Of a stretch of DNA of 64,000 nucleotides, positions 48,698-60,860 are shown in pieces. The DNA comes from Viridibacillus arenosi (GTDB taxonomy: Bacteria > Bacillota > Bacilli > Bacillales_A > Planococcaceae): assembly GCF_001955655.1 (NCBI RefSeq), contig NZ_MSPW01000007.1, positions 124,001-188,000 of the forward strand, given 5' to 3'. The notes under the pieces were generated by a model, which saw nothing but the letters and a program-made list of their open reading frames with translations, made no database searches and had not been told where the DNA came from. The translations under genes and the position numbers were made by a program. Positions within the stretch are counted from its first letter, which is position 1, and each line of letters begins with the position of its first letter.

Positions 48698-49384
48698 ATG
48701 ATAAAAGTTTTTATTATTGAAGATGATCAGGCTATTTTTGATATAATTCGAGAAAGATTCAGTCAGTGGTCTATGGAAGTTACAAAACCGGGGGATTTCC
48801 AAAAAGTGATGGAAAGCTTTCATGATACAACTCCGCAACTAGTTGTTATTGATATTCAGTTGCCTGCATTTGATGGTTTCCACTGGTGTCGTGAAATTCG
48901 CCATATTTCAAAAGTGCCGATTATCTTTTTATCTTCACGAGACCATCCTATGGACCAAGTTATGGCTATGCAAATGGGCGCAGATGATTTTATACAAAAA
49001 CCATTTAATATGGATGTACTGTTAGCTAAAGTACAAGCCCTTGTAAGGAGGACGTACGATTATAAACAAGAAAGACTACATACGATAATATGGAATGGAG
49101 CTACCATTGATTATTCAAGAGGTACCATTTTTCAACAAGAACGTTTAGTTGAATTAACTAAAAATGAATTGTTTATTTTAAGAATTTTAATTGAACATTT
49201 AAATCAAATTGTATCTCGTGATGAATTAATGAGAAAGCTATGGGATGATGAACGGTTTGTTAATGACAATACGTTATCAGTTAATGTGAATCGTTTGCGC
49301 TTAAAGCTTGAAGAAATTGGATTGGAAGATGTTATTCTTACAAAAAAAGGACTGGGCTATATGGCTATTACCAAGGAGGTCTGA
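48698..49384 (+). CDS. Response regulator, OmpR family, BceR/GraR type
   Basis: A 228-residue regulator: receiver domain (1-118; acidic pocket EDD, phospho-acceptor Asp in VVIDIQLP, Thr/Ser position FLSSRD, Lys in IQKPF) and OmpR-type winged helix (about 130-228). Partner of the kinase that starts seven bases after its stop. By family it should activate the ABC genes at 50516 in response to cell-wall-active peptides. ATG 48698 follows GGAGAGGGTGA. Confidence 0.93.
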   Translation: MIKVFIIEDDQAIFDIIRERFSQWSMEVTKPGDFQKVMESFHDTTPQLVVIDIQLPAFDGFHWCREIRHISKVPIIFLSSRDHPMDQVMAMQMGADDFIQKPFNMDVLLAKVQALVRRTYDYKQERLHTIIWNGATIDYSRGTIFQQERLVELTKNELFILRILIEHLNQIVSRDELMRKLWDDERFVNDNTLSVNVNRLRLKLEEIGLEDVILTKKGLGYMAITKEV

Positions 49385-49390
49385 TTTGTA

Positions 49391-50416
49391 GTGTTTTTAA
49401 TATTTCTTAAGGAAAGAAGGTCGTGGATTCTTTTTTTTATAGTCATTCAGCTGTGGTTAAATTTAGTGCTTTTTTTAGATGTGGGATTATCTAGTGTATC
49501 AGCAGTTTATCTTAATTTAACTAATACAGTCTTATTTATAGTGTTTTTAATGTGGCGATATTTAAAAGAGACCAAATCAATTCGTAGACTGAAACATTTC
49601 CTGGGAAATGATTTAGATATAGAAAGTGTTCTTCCTGCTCGTTCAGAAAAATTATCGAGTTTTGAAACAGTATTTTTCGATGTGATTGAAAATGTAGAAG
49701 TAATAAGACAAGAACAAATAAACAATGTACATGTTGAGTTTTCAGAAGATAAGGATAGAGCATTAGGCTGGATTCATGAAGTGAAGACACCTTTAACTGC
49801 GATGAAGCTTTTGATTGACTCATTAGAAGAAAATAATTTAAAGAAACGTCTTGAAATTGAATGGTTAAGAATTCATTTGCTACTCGATCAAGAATTACAT
49901 CATATTAGACTTTCTTCAATTGAGAATGACAACAGGATAGAGATAATATCGATTAGGCAAACAATACTGAGAGAGATTAAGAATTTGCAAACTTGGTGTA
50001 TTGAGAAAGGTATTGGCTTTGATATTCAAAATCTTGATGCTGAAGTACTGACTGATCAAAAATGGACATCCTTTATTATACGTCAATTACTTTCTAATGC
50101 AGTGAAATATAGTAATGATAATTCAGATATACAGATATACGCATCAAAGGATTTAGACGGTCATGTATATCTATATATTAAAGACTCAGGTATAGGGATT
50201 AGCCAAGCTGACTTGCCACGCATTTTTAATAAGTCTTTCACCGGTGAAATTGGTCGACATCAGACTGCATCAACTGGAATGGGGTTATATTTGGCCAAAA
50301 ATGCAGCATCAAAATTAGGTATCCAAATATTTGTACAATCTGAAGAGAACGTCGGGACAGTCTTTTCCTTACGTTTTCCTTTGAAAAATGAGTTCGTTAA
50401 AATCATGAGTAGATGA
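49391..50416 (+). CDS. Intramembrane-sensing histidine kinase, BceS/GraS type
   Basis: A 341-residue kinase. Two N-terminal transmembrane helices (about 11-31 and 37-56) with only a few residues between them, so it has no extracellular sensor domain. The H-box is WIHEVKTPLTAMKLLIDS near residue 133; the ATP-binding domain contains LLSNAVKYS, DSGIGISQADLP and STGMGLYLAKN. Such kinases read the activity of their cognate ABC transporter. GTG start 10 bases after AAGGAGGT. Confidence 0.93.
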   Translation: MFLIFLKERRSWILFFIVIQLWLNLVLFLDVGLSSVSAVYLNLTNTVLFIVFLMWRYLKETKSIRRLKHFLGNDLDIESVLPARSEKLSSFETVFFDVIENVEVIRQEQINNVHVEFSEDKDRALGWIHEVKTPLTAMKLLIDSLEENNLKKRLEIEWLRIHLLLDQELHHIRLSSIENDNRIEIISIRQTILREIKNLQTWCIEKGIGFDIQNLDAEVLTDQKWTSFIIRQLLSNAVKYSNDNSDIQIYASKDLDGHVYLYIKDSGIGISQADLPRIFNKSFTGEIGRHQTASTGMGLYLAKNAASKLGIQIFVQSEENVGTVFSLRFPLKNEFVKIMSR

Positions 50417-50440
50417 CGAAAATGTCACCTACTCTTTTTG
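50408..50440 (+). terminator. Hairpin at the end of the kinase gene
   Basis: AGTAGATGAC and GTCACCTACT (one mismatch) around GAAAAT, followed by CTTTTTG. The stop codon is inside the stem. It separates constitutive regulator/kinase transcription from the probably inducible transporter unit. Confidence 0.75.
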
Positions 50441-50515
50441 TTTGTCATGTTAATCAAACGATTCTTTTTTTAAAATTCTATAGAATGGTCATATAAGCGA
50501 GAGGGAGGAAATGTA

Positions 50516-51277
50516 ATGGCTATTTTAAAAGCACGTAAAGTTAAAAAAGTATATGGACGTAAATTAACTGCTCAAGAAGTCTTGAAGGGTATTGATATAG
50601 AGGTTAATGAAGGAGAATTTGTTGGTATCATGGGTCCATCAGGTTCTGGAAAGACGACTTTGTTAAATGTTCTATGTTCGATCGATAATGCGACGGAAGG
50701 TGTCATAGAAATTGACGGTAATGATTTAAGGAAGATGAAAGAGAAAGAACTATCGAAGTTTCGCAGGGAACAATTAGGTTTTATCTTTCAAGACTATAAC
50801 TTATTAGATACATTAACTGTGAAAGAGAATATATTACTACCTCTATCTATTAGTAAAGTATCGAAATCTGAAGCTGAGAGTCGCTTCAATACATTAACAG
50901 ATTTATTAGATATACGTGAATTGGCTAATAAATATCCGAATGAAATATCGGGTGGGCAAAAACAAAGGACATCTGCGGCACGTGCCCTCATTTCTAATCC
51001 GTCCATCGTTTTTGGGGATGAGCCAACAGGTGCACTAGATTCAAAATCAGCTACAGCTCTTCTAGAAAACTTAGCTACTATTAATGAAAAGCAAAGGGTG
51101 ACAATTATGATGGTTACCCATGATCCAGTGGCAGCAAGTTTTTGTAGTCGAGTATTGTTCTTGAAAGACGGCCAACTCTATACAGAGCTATATAAAGGTG
51201 AAAAAAATCGTAAAATGTTCTTCCAAGAAATTATGAATACGCAAGGTGTCTTAGGCGGTGACGGTTATGACGATTAG
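50516..51277 (+). CDS. ABC transporter ATPase, BceA/VraF type
   Basis: A 253-residue ATPase of the MacB/BceA class. Walker [11 protein letters not shown]-loop [14 protein letters not shown], signature ISGGQKQR, Walker [13 protein letters not shown], His switch VTHDP. Pairs with the 662-residue permease encoded by the overlapping next gene. ATG start after GAGGGAGGAAATGTA. Preceded by a 75-base region likely to hold the regulator-controlled promoter, which I could not define. Confidence 0.93.
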   Translation: MAILKARKVKKVYGRKLTAQEVLKGIDIEVNEGEFVGIMGPSGSGKTTLLNVLCSIDNATEGVIEIDGNDLRKMKEKELSKFRREQLGFIFQDYNLLDTLTVKENILLPLSISKVSKSEAESRFNTLTDLLDIRELANKYPNEISGGQKQRTSAARALISNPSIVFGDEPTGALDSKSATALLENLATINEKQRVTIMMVTHDPVAASFCSRVLFLKDGQLYTELYKGEKNRKMFFQEIMNTQGVLGGDGYDD

Positions 51278-53255
51278 TCAACTTGTACTCAGAAGTATGA
51301 AAAAGAATATTACACACTATTATTTATACTTTTTTGCGCTGATCTTTAGTGTGACATTGTACTTTTCATTTGTGACTTTGCAATTTAACCCAAGTATTTT
51401 AGAAATGACAAAGGAAAGTCCAACAGGTACAGCAGGGTTTAAAGCTGCCTCGGTTATGTTAGTTTTCATTGTGACGTTTTTTGTAATTTACGCAAATCAT
51501 TTATTTATGAAACGTAGAAGTAAGGAAATTGGTTTATATCAATTGATTGGTATGTCTAAGGGAGTAGTTGTCCGTCTATTATCAATTGAAAATATGCTGT
51601 TATGGTCTGGTGCAACGGCTATAGGCGTAAGTATTGGTTTTTTAACATCACGGGTATTTGCAATGATTCTATTAAAGCTAATTACTAAAGAGGCACTTGT
51701 GGAAATTGCATTTTCTTCACAGGCACTTTTTCAAACACTTGTTGTTTTCTTAATTTTATTAATAGTAATAACCATTCAAACTATTTTCGTGATTCGTCGT
51801 TCAACTTTACTTGATTTGTTTTCTGCAAGTAAAAAGGGTGATACGCGTGTGAAACGTTTTGGATTGTTTCAAATGTTATTAGGTCTAGTAGGCTTAGTAT
51901 TAATTACCTTTGGATATTATAAATCAGCACATTTATTTGATTTTGATTCCGCCACTATTAATCAGTTAGTAATAAAGATGATTATAATATTGGCTTCCAC
52001 TATTACAGGGACTTTCTTCGTTTTCCGTTTTTCAGTATCTTTAATTATGAATATTATTCGTAAAGGAAAGAAAGGGCACTTATCATTAACTGACGTATTG
52101 GCATTAACGCCTATTATGCATCGTATGAAAGGGAATGCGAAGTCTTTAACGCTTATTACAGTAATGACTGCTGTTGCTTTAGCTATTATGTCCTTGTCTT
52201 ATATTGCGTATTACTCAGCAGGTGCAAGTGCTAAGCAATATGTTCCATTTGATGTCATAACTTTAAATGAACAAAATAAAATGTTTGAAGAACACCTAAG
52301 CAATGAAAATATAATCTATAAAAAATATGAGTTTTCCTTGTTGAATGTAGATATTGATATTTCAAGCTTGATGAAGAAACCTATATCTAGTGATATTAAA
52401 GAAAATATACGACTTGATTCCATAGTGACAAAGTTAAGCGATATGAAGAAAGTCTACCCTAAAGCTAGTTTAAAAGAGGGTGAAGCTTATCTAGTAGGAT
52501 ATAGCGGTATGCTTGCAGAATTAATGCCTCTAGAAGTTGGTAAGTCTATGACTGTGCATACAACAGAAGGCAAATCAAAACTAAAAATGATCGGACTTGA
52601 AAAGGCGGGTATTATTACAAGTCAACTTTCATATGGTAGTGCAGCTATTGTTGTAACAGACCAATATTTCGATAAGTTATCAACAGATTCCGAAATTCAG
52701 AAGAACTCCATTTGGTATGAGCAAGAAGGTTACTCATTTGAAGAAAAAGATTTGGAGAAGGTTCAAGGAATATATATAAAGACAACCAATGGTGGGAAAT
52801 TCACTACAAAGGATACAAAGGGGAAAGAAAAACAATTTTTTGCATGGACTCAGGAAGGTAATAAAACTGATGCATTAGAATTATGGGGTAATGTCATTTT
52901 CATTACAGCATTCCTCGGTCTCGCATTCTTACTGGCAACGGGCAGTGTTTTATACTTCAAGCAAATGTCCGATGCAGAAGATGAAAGAGAGTCTTATACA
53001 GTTCTTCGTAAAATCGGCTTTACGAAGTCAGAGATTATGAAGGGAATTTATATGAAGCAAGCTTTTAACTTCGGTGTACCACTTCTAATCGGGTTACTAC
53101 ACAGTTATTTTGCGGTTAAATCAGGCTGGATGCTATTTGGTACAGAGTTAACAACACCATTAATTCTGACAATGAGTATTTACGCGTTACTTTATTCGGT
53201 ATTTGCATTGTTGTCTGTTACGTATTACCGCAAAGTTGTAAATGAAAGTTTATAA
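51267..53255 (+). CDS. FtsX-type ABC permease, BceB/VraG type
   Basis: A 662-residue permease with ten predicted transmembrane helices and the hallmark large extracellular domain (about residues 310-525) between helices 7 and 8, which contacts the peptide or its lipid target. Duplicated FtsX domains flank it. ATG 51267 follows GGCGGTGA; GTG 51258 lies in that site. With the ATPase it should remove antimicrobial peptides such as bacitracin-like compounds from their targets and signal to the kinase. Substrate unknown. Confidence 0.92.
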   Translation: MTISQLVLRSMKKNITHYYLYFFALIFSVTLYFSFVTLQFNPSILEMTKESPTGTAGFKAASVMLVFIVTFFVIYANHLFMKRRSKEIGLYQLIGMSKGVVVRLLSIENMLLWSGATAIGVSIGFLTSRVFAMILLKLITKEALVEIAFSSQALFQTLVVFLILLIVITIQTIFVIRRSTLLDLFSASKKGDTRVKRFGLFQMLLGLVGLVLITFGYYKSAHLFDFDSATINQLVIKMIIILASTITGTFFVFRFSVSLIMNIIRKGKKGHLSLTDVLALTPIMHRMKGNAKSLTLITVMTAVALAIMSLSYIAYYSAGASAKQYVPFDVITLNEQNKMFEEHLSNENIIYKKYEFSLLNVDIDISSLMKKPISSDIKENIRLDSIVTKLSDMKKVYPKASLKEGEAYLVGYSGMLAELMPLEVGKSMTVHTTEGKSKLKMIGLEKAGIITSQLSYGSAAIVVTDQYFDKLSTDSEIQKNSIWYEQEGYSFEEKDLEKVQGIYIKTTNGGKFTTKDTKGKEKQFFAWTQEGNKTDALELWGNVIFITAFLGLAFLLATGSVLYFKQMSDAEDERESYTVLRKIGFTKSEIMKGIYMKQAFNFGVPLLIGLLHSYFAVKSGWMLFGTELTTPLILTMSIYALLYSVFALLSVTYYRKVVNESL

Positions 53256-53262
53256 TTACAGA

Positions 53263-53304
53263 AAAAATCCCATGTAGAGTATTACTTTATGTGGGATTTT
53301 TTTA
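53263..53304 (+). terminator. Intrinsic terminator of the Bce-type unit
   Basis: AAAATCCCAT and ATGTGGGATTTT (one bulge) followed by TTTATT. Confidence 0.85.
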
Positions 53305-53333
53305 TTGACATTAATAATTAATCTACTTATAAT
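53305..53333 (+). promoter_or_regulatory. Consensus SigA promoter of the YuiF-like gene
   Basis: Exact TTGACA (53305-53310), 17-base spacer, exact TATAAT (53328-53333). Predicts strong, largely constitutive expression. Confidence 0.9.
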
Positions 53334-53380
53334 TACTTTATCGAACTAGAGAACTAGAGTATGAAAGTGAAGTGTGAATT

Positions 53381-54697
53381 ATGAATGCAGTAATTATAGC
53401 GATAGCTGTCATGTTGATATTAAGCTTATTACGTATAAATGTTGTTCTTTCACTTGTATTAGGTGCGTTTGCAGGTGGCCTAACAAGTGGTATGGGAATT
53501 TCTAAAACTGTAGAAACATTTACAGAAGGGTTAGGTGCAGGGGCAACAATAGCTTTGAGTTACGGATTATTAGGTGGTTTTGCAATCGCCATTTCAAAAA
53601 CAGGAATTCCAGAGTTAATGATTGCTTCGATTCTGAAACTTTTAAATAAAAACGGTGCAAGCAATAAACAAGGATTAGTGAAGGCTTTAATCTTCTTTTT
53701 AATTTTTGCAATGGCCGTATTCTCTCAAAACTTAATTCCGATTCATATAGCATTTATTCCGTTATTAATTCCGCCAATTTTGAAAATCCTAAATATGCTT
53801 GAAGTAGATCGCCGAATTATCTCAACAATTATTGCAGTTGGTTTAGTGGGCACATATAGTTTTGTACCTTCAGGATTCGGTTCTATTTTCCAAGAGATTA
53901 TAGCGACTCAAGTAACGAAGGCTGGCATGGAAGTATCCGTAAGTGATGTTCCTATTGCAATGGCTATTCCGGTGTTAGGTATGCTTATTGGTTTAGTTGT
54001 TGCATTATTCTTCTATCGTAAACCTCGACGCTACGAAGAAGCGGGTGTTGAAACATCTCCTTTAGAACTAAAGGTTAGCAAAAGAGTGATTATTTCAACT
54101 ATCATTGCATTAATTGCAGCTCTCTATACACAGATTACAACTGATTCTATGATTGTTGGTGCATTTGCAGGTATTACCATTATGTACGTTACTGGAGCTT
54201 TAAAATGGAGAGAAGCGGATGAAGTTTTAACAGATGGAATGCGCATGATGTCATTTATCGGATTTGTTATGATTGCAGCAAACGGCTTTGCATCTGTTAT
54301 AAATGCAACAGGAGATATAGATAGCCTTATTAACAGTTCATTAAGTATTTTAGAAGGTAATACTAGCTTAGCGGTATTGGTAATGCTAATTATTGGTTTA
54401 ATCGTGACGATGGGGATAGGTTCATCTTTTGCAACAATTCCAATTATAGCGACGTTATTTGTACCGTTATCTGTTGAACTAGGATTAAGTCCATTAGCGA
54501 TTATGTGTTTGATTGGAACAGCAGGTGCTTTAGGAGATGCTGGATCGCCTGCATCAGATACGACACTCGGACCAACTGCGGGTCTAAATGTTGACGGTCA
54601 GCACAATCATATTTGGGATACATGTGTACCAACATTTATCTTCGTAAATATTCCACTCATCATCTTTGGCTGGATTGCTTGTGTATTTTTCTTATAA
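53381..54697 (+). CDS. YuiF-like Na+/H+ antiporter-family transporter
   Basis: A 438-residue membrane protein with 10-12 hydrophobic helices. GGFAIAISKTGIPE, QNLIPIHIAFIPLLIPP and the C-terminal GAAGALGDAGSPASDTTLGPT-like segment (GTAGALGDAGSPASD) match the NhaC-related YuiF family, annotated as Na+/H+ antiporters or amino-acid transporters. Substrate uncertain. ATG start with a modest GAAGTGTGA ribosome site and a perfect promoter. Monocistronic. Confidence 0.85.
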   Translation: MNAVIIAIAVMLILSLLRINVVLSLVLGAFAGGLTSGMGISKTVETFTEGLGAGATIALSYGLLGGFAIAISKTGIPELMIASILKLLNKNGASNKQGLVKALIFFLIFAMAVFSQNLIPIHIAFIPLLIPPILKILNMLEVDRRIISTIIAVGLVGTYSFVPSGFGSIFQEIIATQVTKAGMEVSVSDVPIAMAIPVLGMLIGLVVALFFYRKPRRYEEAGVETSPLELKVSKRVIISTIIALIAALYTQITTDSMIVGAFAGITIMYVTGALKWREADEVLTDGMRMMSFIGFVMIAANGFASVINATGDIDSLINSSLSILEGNTSLAVLVMLIIGLIVTMGIGSSFATIPIIATLFVPLSVELGLSPLAIMCLIGTAGALGDAGSPASDTTLGPTAGLNVDGQHNHIWDTCVPTFIFVNIPLIIFGWIACVFFL

Positions 54698-54701
54698 TAG
54701 T

Positions 54702-54738
54702 AAGGATGCAATTCGAATTGAATTGCATCCTTTTTTAT
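54702..54738 (+). terminator. Intrinsic terminator
   Basis: AAGGATGCAATTC, loop GAATT-like, and the facing GAATTGCATCCTT, then five further Ts. Confidence 0.9.
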
Positions 54739-54852
54739 TACATATAATTTGCAATATAGCTGTATTTTTTATATACTTGGAATCTGCTGAAGAGCAAAAG
54801 ATGAGGATAACATAGAATAAACGTGACATTGAAAAGAGTTTAGCAAAAAGAC

Positions 54853-54881
54853 TTGCTTATTCTTTTTTTTATGTGTATAAT
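54853..54881 (+). promoter_or_regulatory. Promoter of the S10 operon
   Basis: TTGCTT (54853-54858), 17-base spacer, consensus TATAAT (54876-54881). The 110 bases between the previous terminator and this promoter show nothing further. Confidence 0.75.
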
Positions 54882-54889
54882 ATCAAATG

Positions 54890-55320
<431 letters not shown>

Positions 55321-55367
55321 TGGTAAAAATGAAAATAGAAAAACAATAATCACAGGAGGTGTGACAA

Positions 55368-55997
55368 ATGACCAAAGGAATCTTAGGTAGAAAAATCGGT
55401 ATGACGCAAGTTTTTGCTGAGAACGGTGATTTAATTCCTGTAACTGTAGTTGAAGCTACTCCAAACGTAGTTCTTCAAAAGAAATCAGTTGATACAGATG
55501 GTTACGAAGCGATCCAAATCGGTTTCGAAGATAAGCGTGAAAAGCTTTCTAACAAACCTGAAAAAGGACACGTAGCTAAAGCAAGCACTGCTCCTAAGCG
55601 CTTCATCCGCGAAATCCGCGATGTAAACTTAGCTGAGTACGAGGTTGGTCAAGAAGTCAAAGTTGAAATTTTCGCAGAAGGCGATGTAGTAGATGTAACA
55701 GGTGTTACTAAGGGTAAAGGTTTCCAAGGTGTTATTAAACGCCACGGACAATCTCGTGGTCCTATGTCCCACGGTTCTCGTTACCACCGTCGTCCTGGTT
55801 CAATGGGTCCAGTTGCTCCGAACCGCGTATTCAAACAAAAGAAATTACCTGGTCAAATGGGTGGCGGAGTTGTTACAATCCAAAACTTAGAAATCGTAAA
55901 AGTTGACGTTGAACGCAACTTACTACTTATTAAAGGTAATGTTCCTGGTTCTCGTAAAGCATTAGTAACAGTAAAAGCTGCTATTAAAGCTAACTAA
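55368..55997 (+). CDS. rplC: Ribosomal protein L3
   Basis: A 209-residue protein at the peptidyl-transferase region. [14 protein letters not shown] start; the long central loop with [12 protein letters not shown] and [14 protein letters not shown] reaches towards the catalytic centre. ATG after ACAGGAGGTG. Next gene rplD follows in 26 bases. Confidence 0.98.
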   Translation: MTKGILGRKIGMTQVFAENGDLIPVTVVEATPNVVLQKKSVDTDGYEAIQIGFEDKREKLSNKPEKGHVAKASTAPKRFIREIRDVNLAEYEVGQEVKVEIFAEGDVVDVTGVTKGKGFQGVIKRHGQSRGPMSHGSRYHRRPGSMGPVAPNRVFKQKKLPGQMGGGVVTIQNLEIVKVDVERNLLLIKGNVPGSRKALVTVKAAIKAN

Positions 55998-56023
55998 CTT
56001 ACCGAAGAAAGGAGGAAACAGGA

Positions 56024-56647
56024 ATGACAAAAGTATCTTTGCTTAGTCAAACGGGTTCTTCTGTTGGTGAAATCGAATTAAACGATGCAATCTTCGGAAT
56101 TGAACCAAACCAAAACGTGTTATTCGACGCAGTAATCGCTCAACGCGCTTCATTACGTCAAGGTAACCATAAAGTAAAAAACCGTTCTGAAGTTGCTGGT
56201 GGTGGTCGTAAACCATGGAAGCAAAAAGGAACAGGCCGTGCTCGTCAAGGTTCTATTCGCTCTCCACAATGGCGTGGTGGTGGTGTAGTATTCGGTCCAG
56301 TACCTCGTAGCTATAGCTACAAACTACCGAAAAAAGTACGTCGTTTAGCTCTTAAATCAGCTCTATCTGCTAAAGTATTAGAAACTAATTTCTTAGTATT
56401 AGATGCTCTTAAACTAGACGCACCAAAAACTAAAGATTTCGTAAAAGTTCTTAAAGATCTTTCAATCGAATCTAAAGCATTATTCGTAACTGCTAATTTA
56501 GATGAAAACGTAGCATTATCTGCTCGTAACATCCAAGGCGTTACTGTTGTACCAGCTGCTGGTATTAACGTTCTTGATCTTTTAGGTCACGAAAAAGTAG
56601 TTTTCACTAAAGCTGCTGTAGAAAAAGTTGAGGAGGTGCTTGGTTAA
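56024..56647 (+). CDS. rplD: Ribosomal protein L4
   Basis: A 207-residue protein lining the exit tunnel. The extended loop contains the conserved [19 protein letters not shown] and [13 protein letters not shown] stretch, where macrolide-resistance changes arise; it looks wild type. Its stop overlaps the rplW start by one base. Confidence 0.98.
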   Translation: MTKVSLLSQTGSSVGEIELNDAIFGIEPNQNVLFDAVIAQRASLRQGNHKVKNRSEVAGGGRKPWKQKGTGRARQGSIRSPQWRGGGVVFGPVPRSYSYKLPKKVRRLALKSALSAKVLETNFLVLDALKLDAPKTKDFVKVLKDLSIESKALFVTANLDENVALSARNIQGVTVVPAAGINVLDLLGHEKVVFTKAAVEKVEEVLG

Positions 56648-56928
56648 TGGAAGCACGTGATATTTTAAAACGTCCTGTCATTACTGAGCGTTCTTCAGAA
56701 CTAATGGCAGAAAACAAATATACATTTGAAGTTGACACTCGTGCCAACAAAACTGAAGTTAAAGACGCTGTTGAATCTATCTTTGGTGTTAAAGTTGAGA
56801 AAGTAAACATCATGAACTACAAAGGTAAATACAAACGCGTAGGTAAATTCGGTGGTTATACAAACAAACGCCGTAAAGCAATCGTTAAATTAGTTGCTGG
56901 CAACGAAATCGAATTATTCGAAATGTAA
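56647..56928 (+). CDS. rplW: Ribosomal protein L23
   Basis: A 93-residue tunnel-exit protein that docks signal recognition particle and trigger factor. [17 protein letters not shown] start and [19 protein letters not shown] are typical. Start TAATG overlaps rplD, with GAGGAGGTG inside the rplD end. Confidence 0.97.
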   Translation: MEARDILKRPVITERSSELMAENKYTFEVDTRANKTEVKDAVESIFGVKVEKVNIMNYKGKYKRVGKFGGYTNKRRKAIVKLVAGNEIELFEM

Positions 56929-56969
56929 TTTTCGTTCATAATTGAACAATAAAGAAGGAGGGAACTCAA

Positions 56970-57800
56970 ATGGCGATTAAAAAGTATAAGCCTACCTCAA
57001 ATGGTCGTCGTAACATGACGTCATCTGACTTTGCTGAAATCACAACTAACAAGCCTGAGAAATCATTGTTAGAGCCGACTAAACGCAAAGCTGGTCGTAA
57101 TAACCAAGGTAAAATCACTGTTCGTCATAATGGTGGTGGCCATAAACGCCAATATCGTGTCATCGATTTCAAACGTTTGAAAGATGGCATTCCAGGACGC
57201 GTTGCTACTATCGAATATGATCCAAACCGTTCTGCAAACATCGCATTAATTAATTATGCAGATGGTGAAAAACGCTACATCCTAGCACCTAAAGGTCTAG
57301 TTGTAGGAATGACAATTATTTCAGGTGCAGATGTTGATATTAAAGTAGGTAACGCGTTACCACTTGAAAATATTCCAATGGGTACTACAATCCATAACAT
57401 CGAAATGAAACCTGGTAAAGGTGGACAATTAGTACGTTCTGCTGGTACATCAGCTCAAATCCTTGGTAAAGAGGGTAAATACGTAATAGTTCGTCTTCAA
57501 TCTGGCGAAGTTCGCATGATTCTTGCTACTTGCCGTGCTACAATCGGTCAAGTTGGTAACGAACAACACGAATTAATCAACATCGGTAAAGCAGGTCGTA
57601 CTCGTTGGTTAGGCAAACGCCCAACTGTACGTGGATCTGTAATGAACCCGAACGATCACCCACACGGTGGTGGTGAAGGACGTTCTCCAATCGGACGTAA
57701 ATCACCAATGACACCATGGGGTAAACCAGCTCTTGGTTATAAAACTCGTAACAAGAAAAACAAATCCGACAAACTTATCATTCGTCGTCGTAAAAAATAA
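56970..57800 (+). CDS. rplB: Ribosomal protein L2
   Basis: A 276-residue central 50S protein. [16 protein letters not shown] start; the conserved C-terminal [17 protein letters not shown] motif (with the universally conserved His) and PVTPWGKP-like [11 protein letters not shown] are intact. ATG after GAAGGAGGG. A hairpin follows before rpsS. Confidence 0.98.
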   Translation: MAIKKYKPTSNGRRNMTSSDFAEITTNKPEKSLLEPTKRKAGRNNQGKITVRHNGGGHKRQYRVIDFKRLKDGIPGRVATIEYDPNRSANIALINYADGEKRYILAPKGLVVGMTIISGADVDIKVGNALPLENIPMGTTIHNIEMKPGKGGQLVRSAGTSAQILGKEGKYVIVRLQSGEVRMILATCRATIGQVGNEQHELINIGKAGRTRWLGKRPTVRGSVMNPNDHPHGGGEGRSPIGRKSPMTPWGKPALGYKTRNKKNKSDKLIIRRRKK

Positions 57801-57810
57801 AGTGATTAGA

Positions 57811-57835
57811 CTGCGGTTCGTTGAAAGAACCGTAG
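57811..57835 (+). other. RNA hairpin between rplB and rpsS
   Basis: CTGCGGTTC and GAACCGTAG form a 9-base stem (one G-U) around GTTGAAA, with no T-run; a possible processing or stability element inside the S10 operon. Confidence 0.45.
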
Positions 57836-57860
57836 TGGGATCACGGAGGGAGGCTCCAAT

Positions 57861-58142
57861 ATGGGTCGCAGCTTGAAAAAAGGACCTTTTGTAGATGACC
57901 ACTTAATGAAAAAAGTGGAAGCACAAGAGGCTTCTGAGAAAAAACAAGTTATCAAGACTTGGTCTCGCCGTTCTACTATCTTCCCGAACTTTATCGGACT
58001 AACTATCGCTGTATATGATGGACGTAAACATGTTCCTGTATACGTGACTGAAGATATGGTAGGTCATAAACTAGGTGAGTTCGCACCAACACGCACATAT
58101 AAAGGTCATGGTGCAGATGATAAGAAAACATCAGTACGCTAA
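57861..58142 (+). CDS. rpsS: Ribosomal protein S19
   Basis: A 93-residue 30S head protein. [19 protein letters not shown] start and [15 protein letters not shown], the rRNA-contacting segment. ATG after GGAGGGAGG. Confidence 0.98.
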   Translation: MGRSLKKGPFVDDHLMKKVEAQEASEKKQVIKTWSRRSTIFPNFIGLTIAVYDGRKHVPVYVTEDMVGHKLGEFAPTRTYKGHGADDKKTSVR

Positions 58143-58163
58143 TATGAGGGGAGGTAAATCCTG

Positions 58164-58508
58164 ATGCAAGAAGCTAAAGCTATTGCTCGCACAGTTCGCA
58201 TTGCTCCTCGTAAAGTCCGCTTAGTGGTTGATTTAATCCGAGGCAAGCAAATTGGCGAAGCGGTTGCAATTTTACGTCACACTCCAAGAGCAGCGTCTCC
58301 TGTAGTTGAAAAAGTACTAAAATCTGCAGTTGCAAATGCTGAACATAACTATGATTTAGATGTAAATAACCTAGTTATTTCAGAAGTATTCGTTGATGAA
58401 GGTCCAACGTTAAAACGTTTCCGTCCACGCGCACAAGGACGTGCAAGCGCAATTAACAAACGTACAAGCCACATTACTCTAGTGGTATCTGAGAAGAAGG
58501 AGGGATAA
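58164..58508 (+). CDS. rplV: Ribosomal protein L22
   Basis: A 114-residue tunnel protein. [25 protein letters not shown] start; the tunnel-facing hairpin [16 protein letters not shown] carries no obvious macrolide-resistance change. ATG after GGGGAGGTAAA. Confidence 0.98.
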   Translation: MQEAKAIARTVRIAPRKVRLVVDLIRGKQIGEAVAILRHTPRAASPVVEKVLKSAVANAEHNYDLDVNNLVISEVFVDEGPTLKRFRPRAQGRASAINKRTSHITLVVSEKKEG

Positions 58509-58511
58509 TAC

Positions 58512-59168
58512 GTGGGTCAAAAAGTACATCCAATAGGATTACGTGTTGGTGTCATTCGTGATTGGGAATCTAGATGGTACGCTGAAAAAGAGTACGCTAC
58601 TTTACTTCATGAAGACATTAAAGTACGTAAATACATTGAAACAAGCTTAAAAGAAGCTTCAGTTTCTAAAGTAGAAATCGAACGCGCTGCAAACCGTGTT
58701 AATATTACAATTCACACTGCGAAACCAGGTATGGTTATTGGTAAGGGCGGTACTGAAGTGGAATCACTTCGTAAAAACCTTGGCAAAATCACTGGTAAAC
58801 GCGTTCACATCAATATTGTTGAAATCAAACGTGCGGATCTTGACGCTAAATTGGTTGCAGAAAACATTGCTCGCCAATTAGAAAACCGTGTATCATTCCG
58901 TCGTGCACAAAAACAAACTATTCAACGCACAATGCGTGCAGGCGCTAAAGGGATTAAAACTCAAGTATCTGGTCGTCTAGGCGGCGCTGATATTGCGCGT
59001 GCTGAACATTATAGTGAAGGAACTGTTCCGCTTCATACTCTTCGTGCTGACATTGATTATGCTCATGCAGAAGCTGACACTACTTATGGTAAATTAGGTG
59101 TTAAAGTATGGATCTACCGCGGTGAAGTCCTTCCAGTGAAGAAGAACTCTGAGGAAGGAGGCAAATAA
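58512..59168 (+). CDS. rpsC: Ribosomal protein S3
   Basis: A 218-residue mRNA-entry protein. [13 protein letters not shown] start, KH-domain GXXG motif GKGG in [12 protein letters not shown], and the C-terminal [15 protein letters not shown] start three bases after rplV, with AAGGAGG inside the rplV end. Confidence 0.98.
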   Translation: MGQKVHPIGLRVGVIRDWESRWYAEKEYATLLHEDIKVRKYIETSLKEASVSKVEIERAANRVNITIHTAKPGMVIGKGGTEVESLRKNLGKITGKRVHINIVEIKRADLDAKLVAENIARQLENRVSFRRAQKQTIQRTMRAGAKGIKTQVSGRLGGADIARAEHYSEGTVPLHTLRADIDYAHAEADTTYGKLGVKVWIYRGEVLPVKKNSEEGGK

Positions 59169-59169
59169 T

Positions 59170-59801
<632 letters not shown>

Positions 59802-59811
59802 GGTTTGCAGC

Positions 59812-60075
59812 ATGACTGAGCGTAACCAACGCAAAGTTTACACTGGCCGCGTAGTTTCAGATAAAATGGATAAAACTATCTCAGTTTTAATTGAAACTCA
59901 CAAAAAGCATAAGCTTTATGGCAAACGTGTAAAATACTCTAAGAAATTCAAGGCGCATGATGAAAACAACGAAGCAAAAGTTGGAGATATCGTCCGCATT
60001 ATGGAAACTCGTCCGCTATCAGCTACTAAACGTTTCCGTTTGGTTGAAGTAGTAGAAAAAGCGGTTATTATCTAA
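59812..60075 (+). CDS. rpsQ: Ribosomal protein S17
   Basis: An 87-residue OB-fold primary 16S-binding protein. [22 protein letters not shown] and [21 protein letters not shown] signatures. ATG after AAAGGAGGTTTG. Confidence 0.97.
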   Translation: MTERNQRKVYTGRVVSDKMDKTISVLIETHKKHKLYGKRVKYSKKFKAHDENNEAKVGDIVRIMETRPLSATKRFRLVEVVEKAVII

Positions 60076-60117
60076 TTAAATTTCGGAACTAACAACGTCC
60101 GAAGGGAGGTAACCTAA

Positions 60118-60486
<369 letters not shown>

Positions 60487-60522
60487 TTTTCATGAAAGTG
60501 CCAATCAAGGAGGTGCGACAGA

Positions 60523-60834
60523 ATGCATGTTAAAAAAGGCGACAAGGTAAAGGTTATTTCAGGTAAAGAAAAAGGCAAAACAGGTGTAATTCTTGCTGCT
60601 TTCCCTAAAAATGATCGTGTACTAGTTGAAGGTGTAAACATCGTCAAAAAACACGTGAAACCTAACCAAGTTAACCCACAAGGTGGAATTGTCAGCCAAG
60701 AGGCAGCAATTCACGTTTCGAACGTAATGCTAATCGATCCAAAATCTGGCGAGCCGACTCGCGTAGGTTATAAAATCGAAGATGGCAAAAAAGTTCGTGT
60801 AGCAAAAAAATCAGGTGCAGTAATCGATAAATAA
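60523..60834 (+). CDS. rplX: Ribosomal protein L24
   Basis: A 103-residue assembly-initiator protein with an N-terminal KOW motif: [24 protein letters not shown] after AAGGAGGTGCG. Confidence 0.97.
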   Translation: MHVKKGDKVKVISGKEKGKTGVILAAFPKNDRVLVEGVNIVKKHVKPNQVNPQGGIVSQEAAIHVSNVMLIDPKSGEPTRVGYKIEDGKKVRVAKKSGAVIDK

Positions 60835-60860
60835 GTTATAGAGAAGGGAGGTACAAACAC

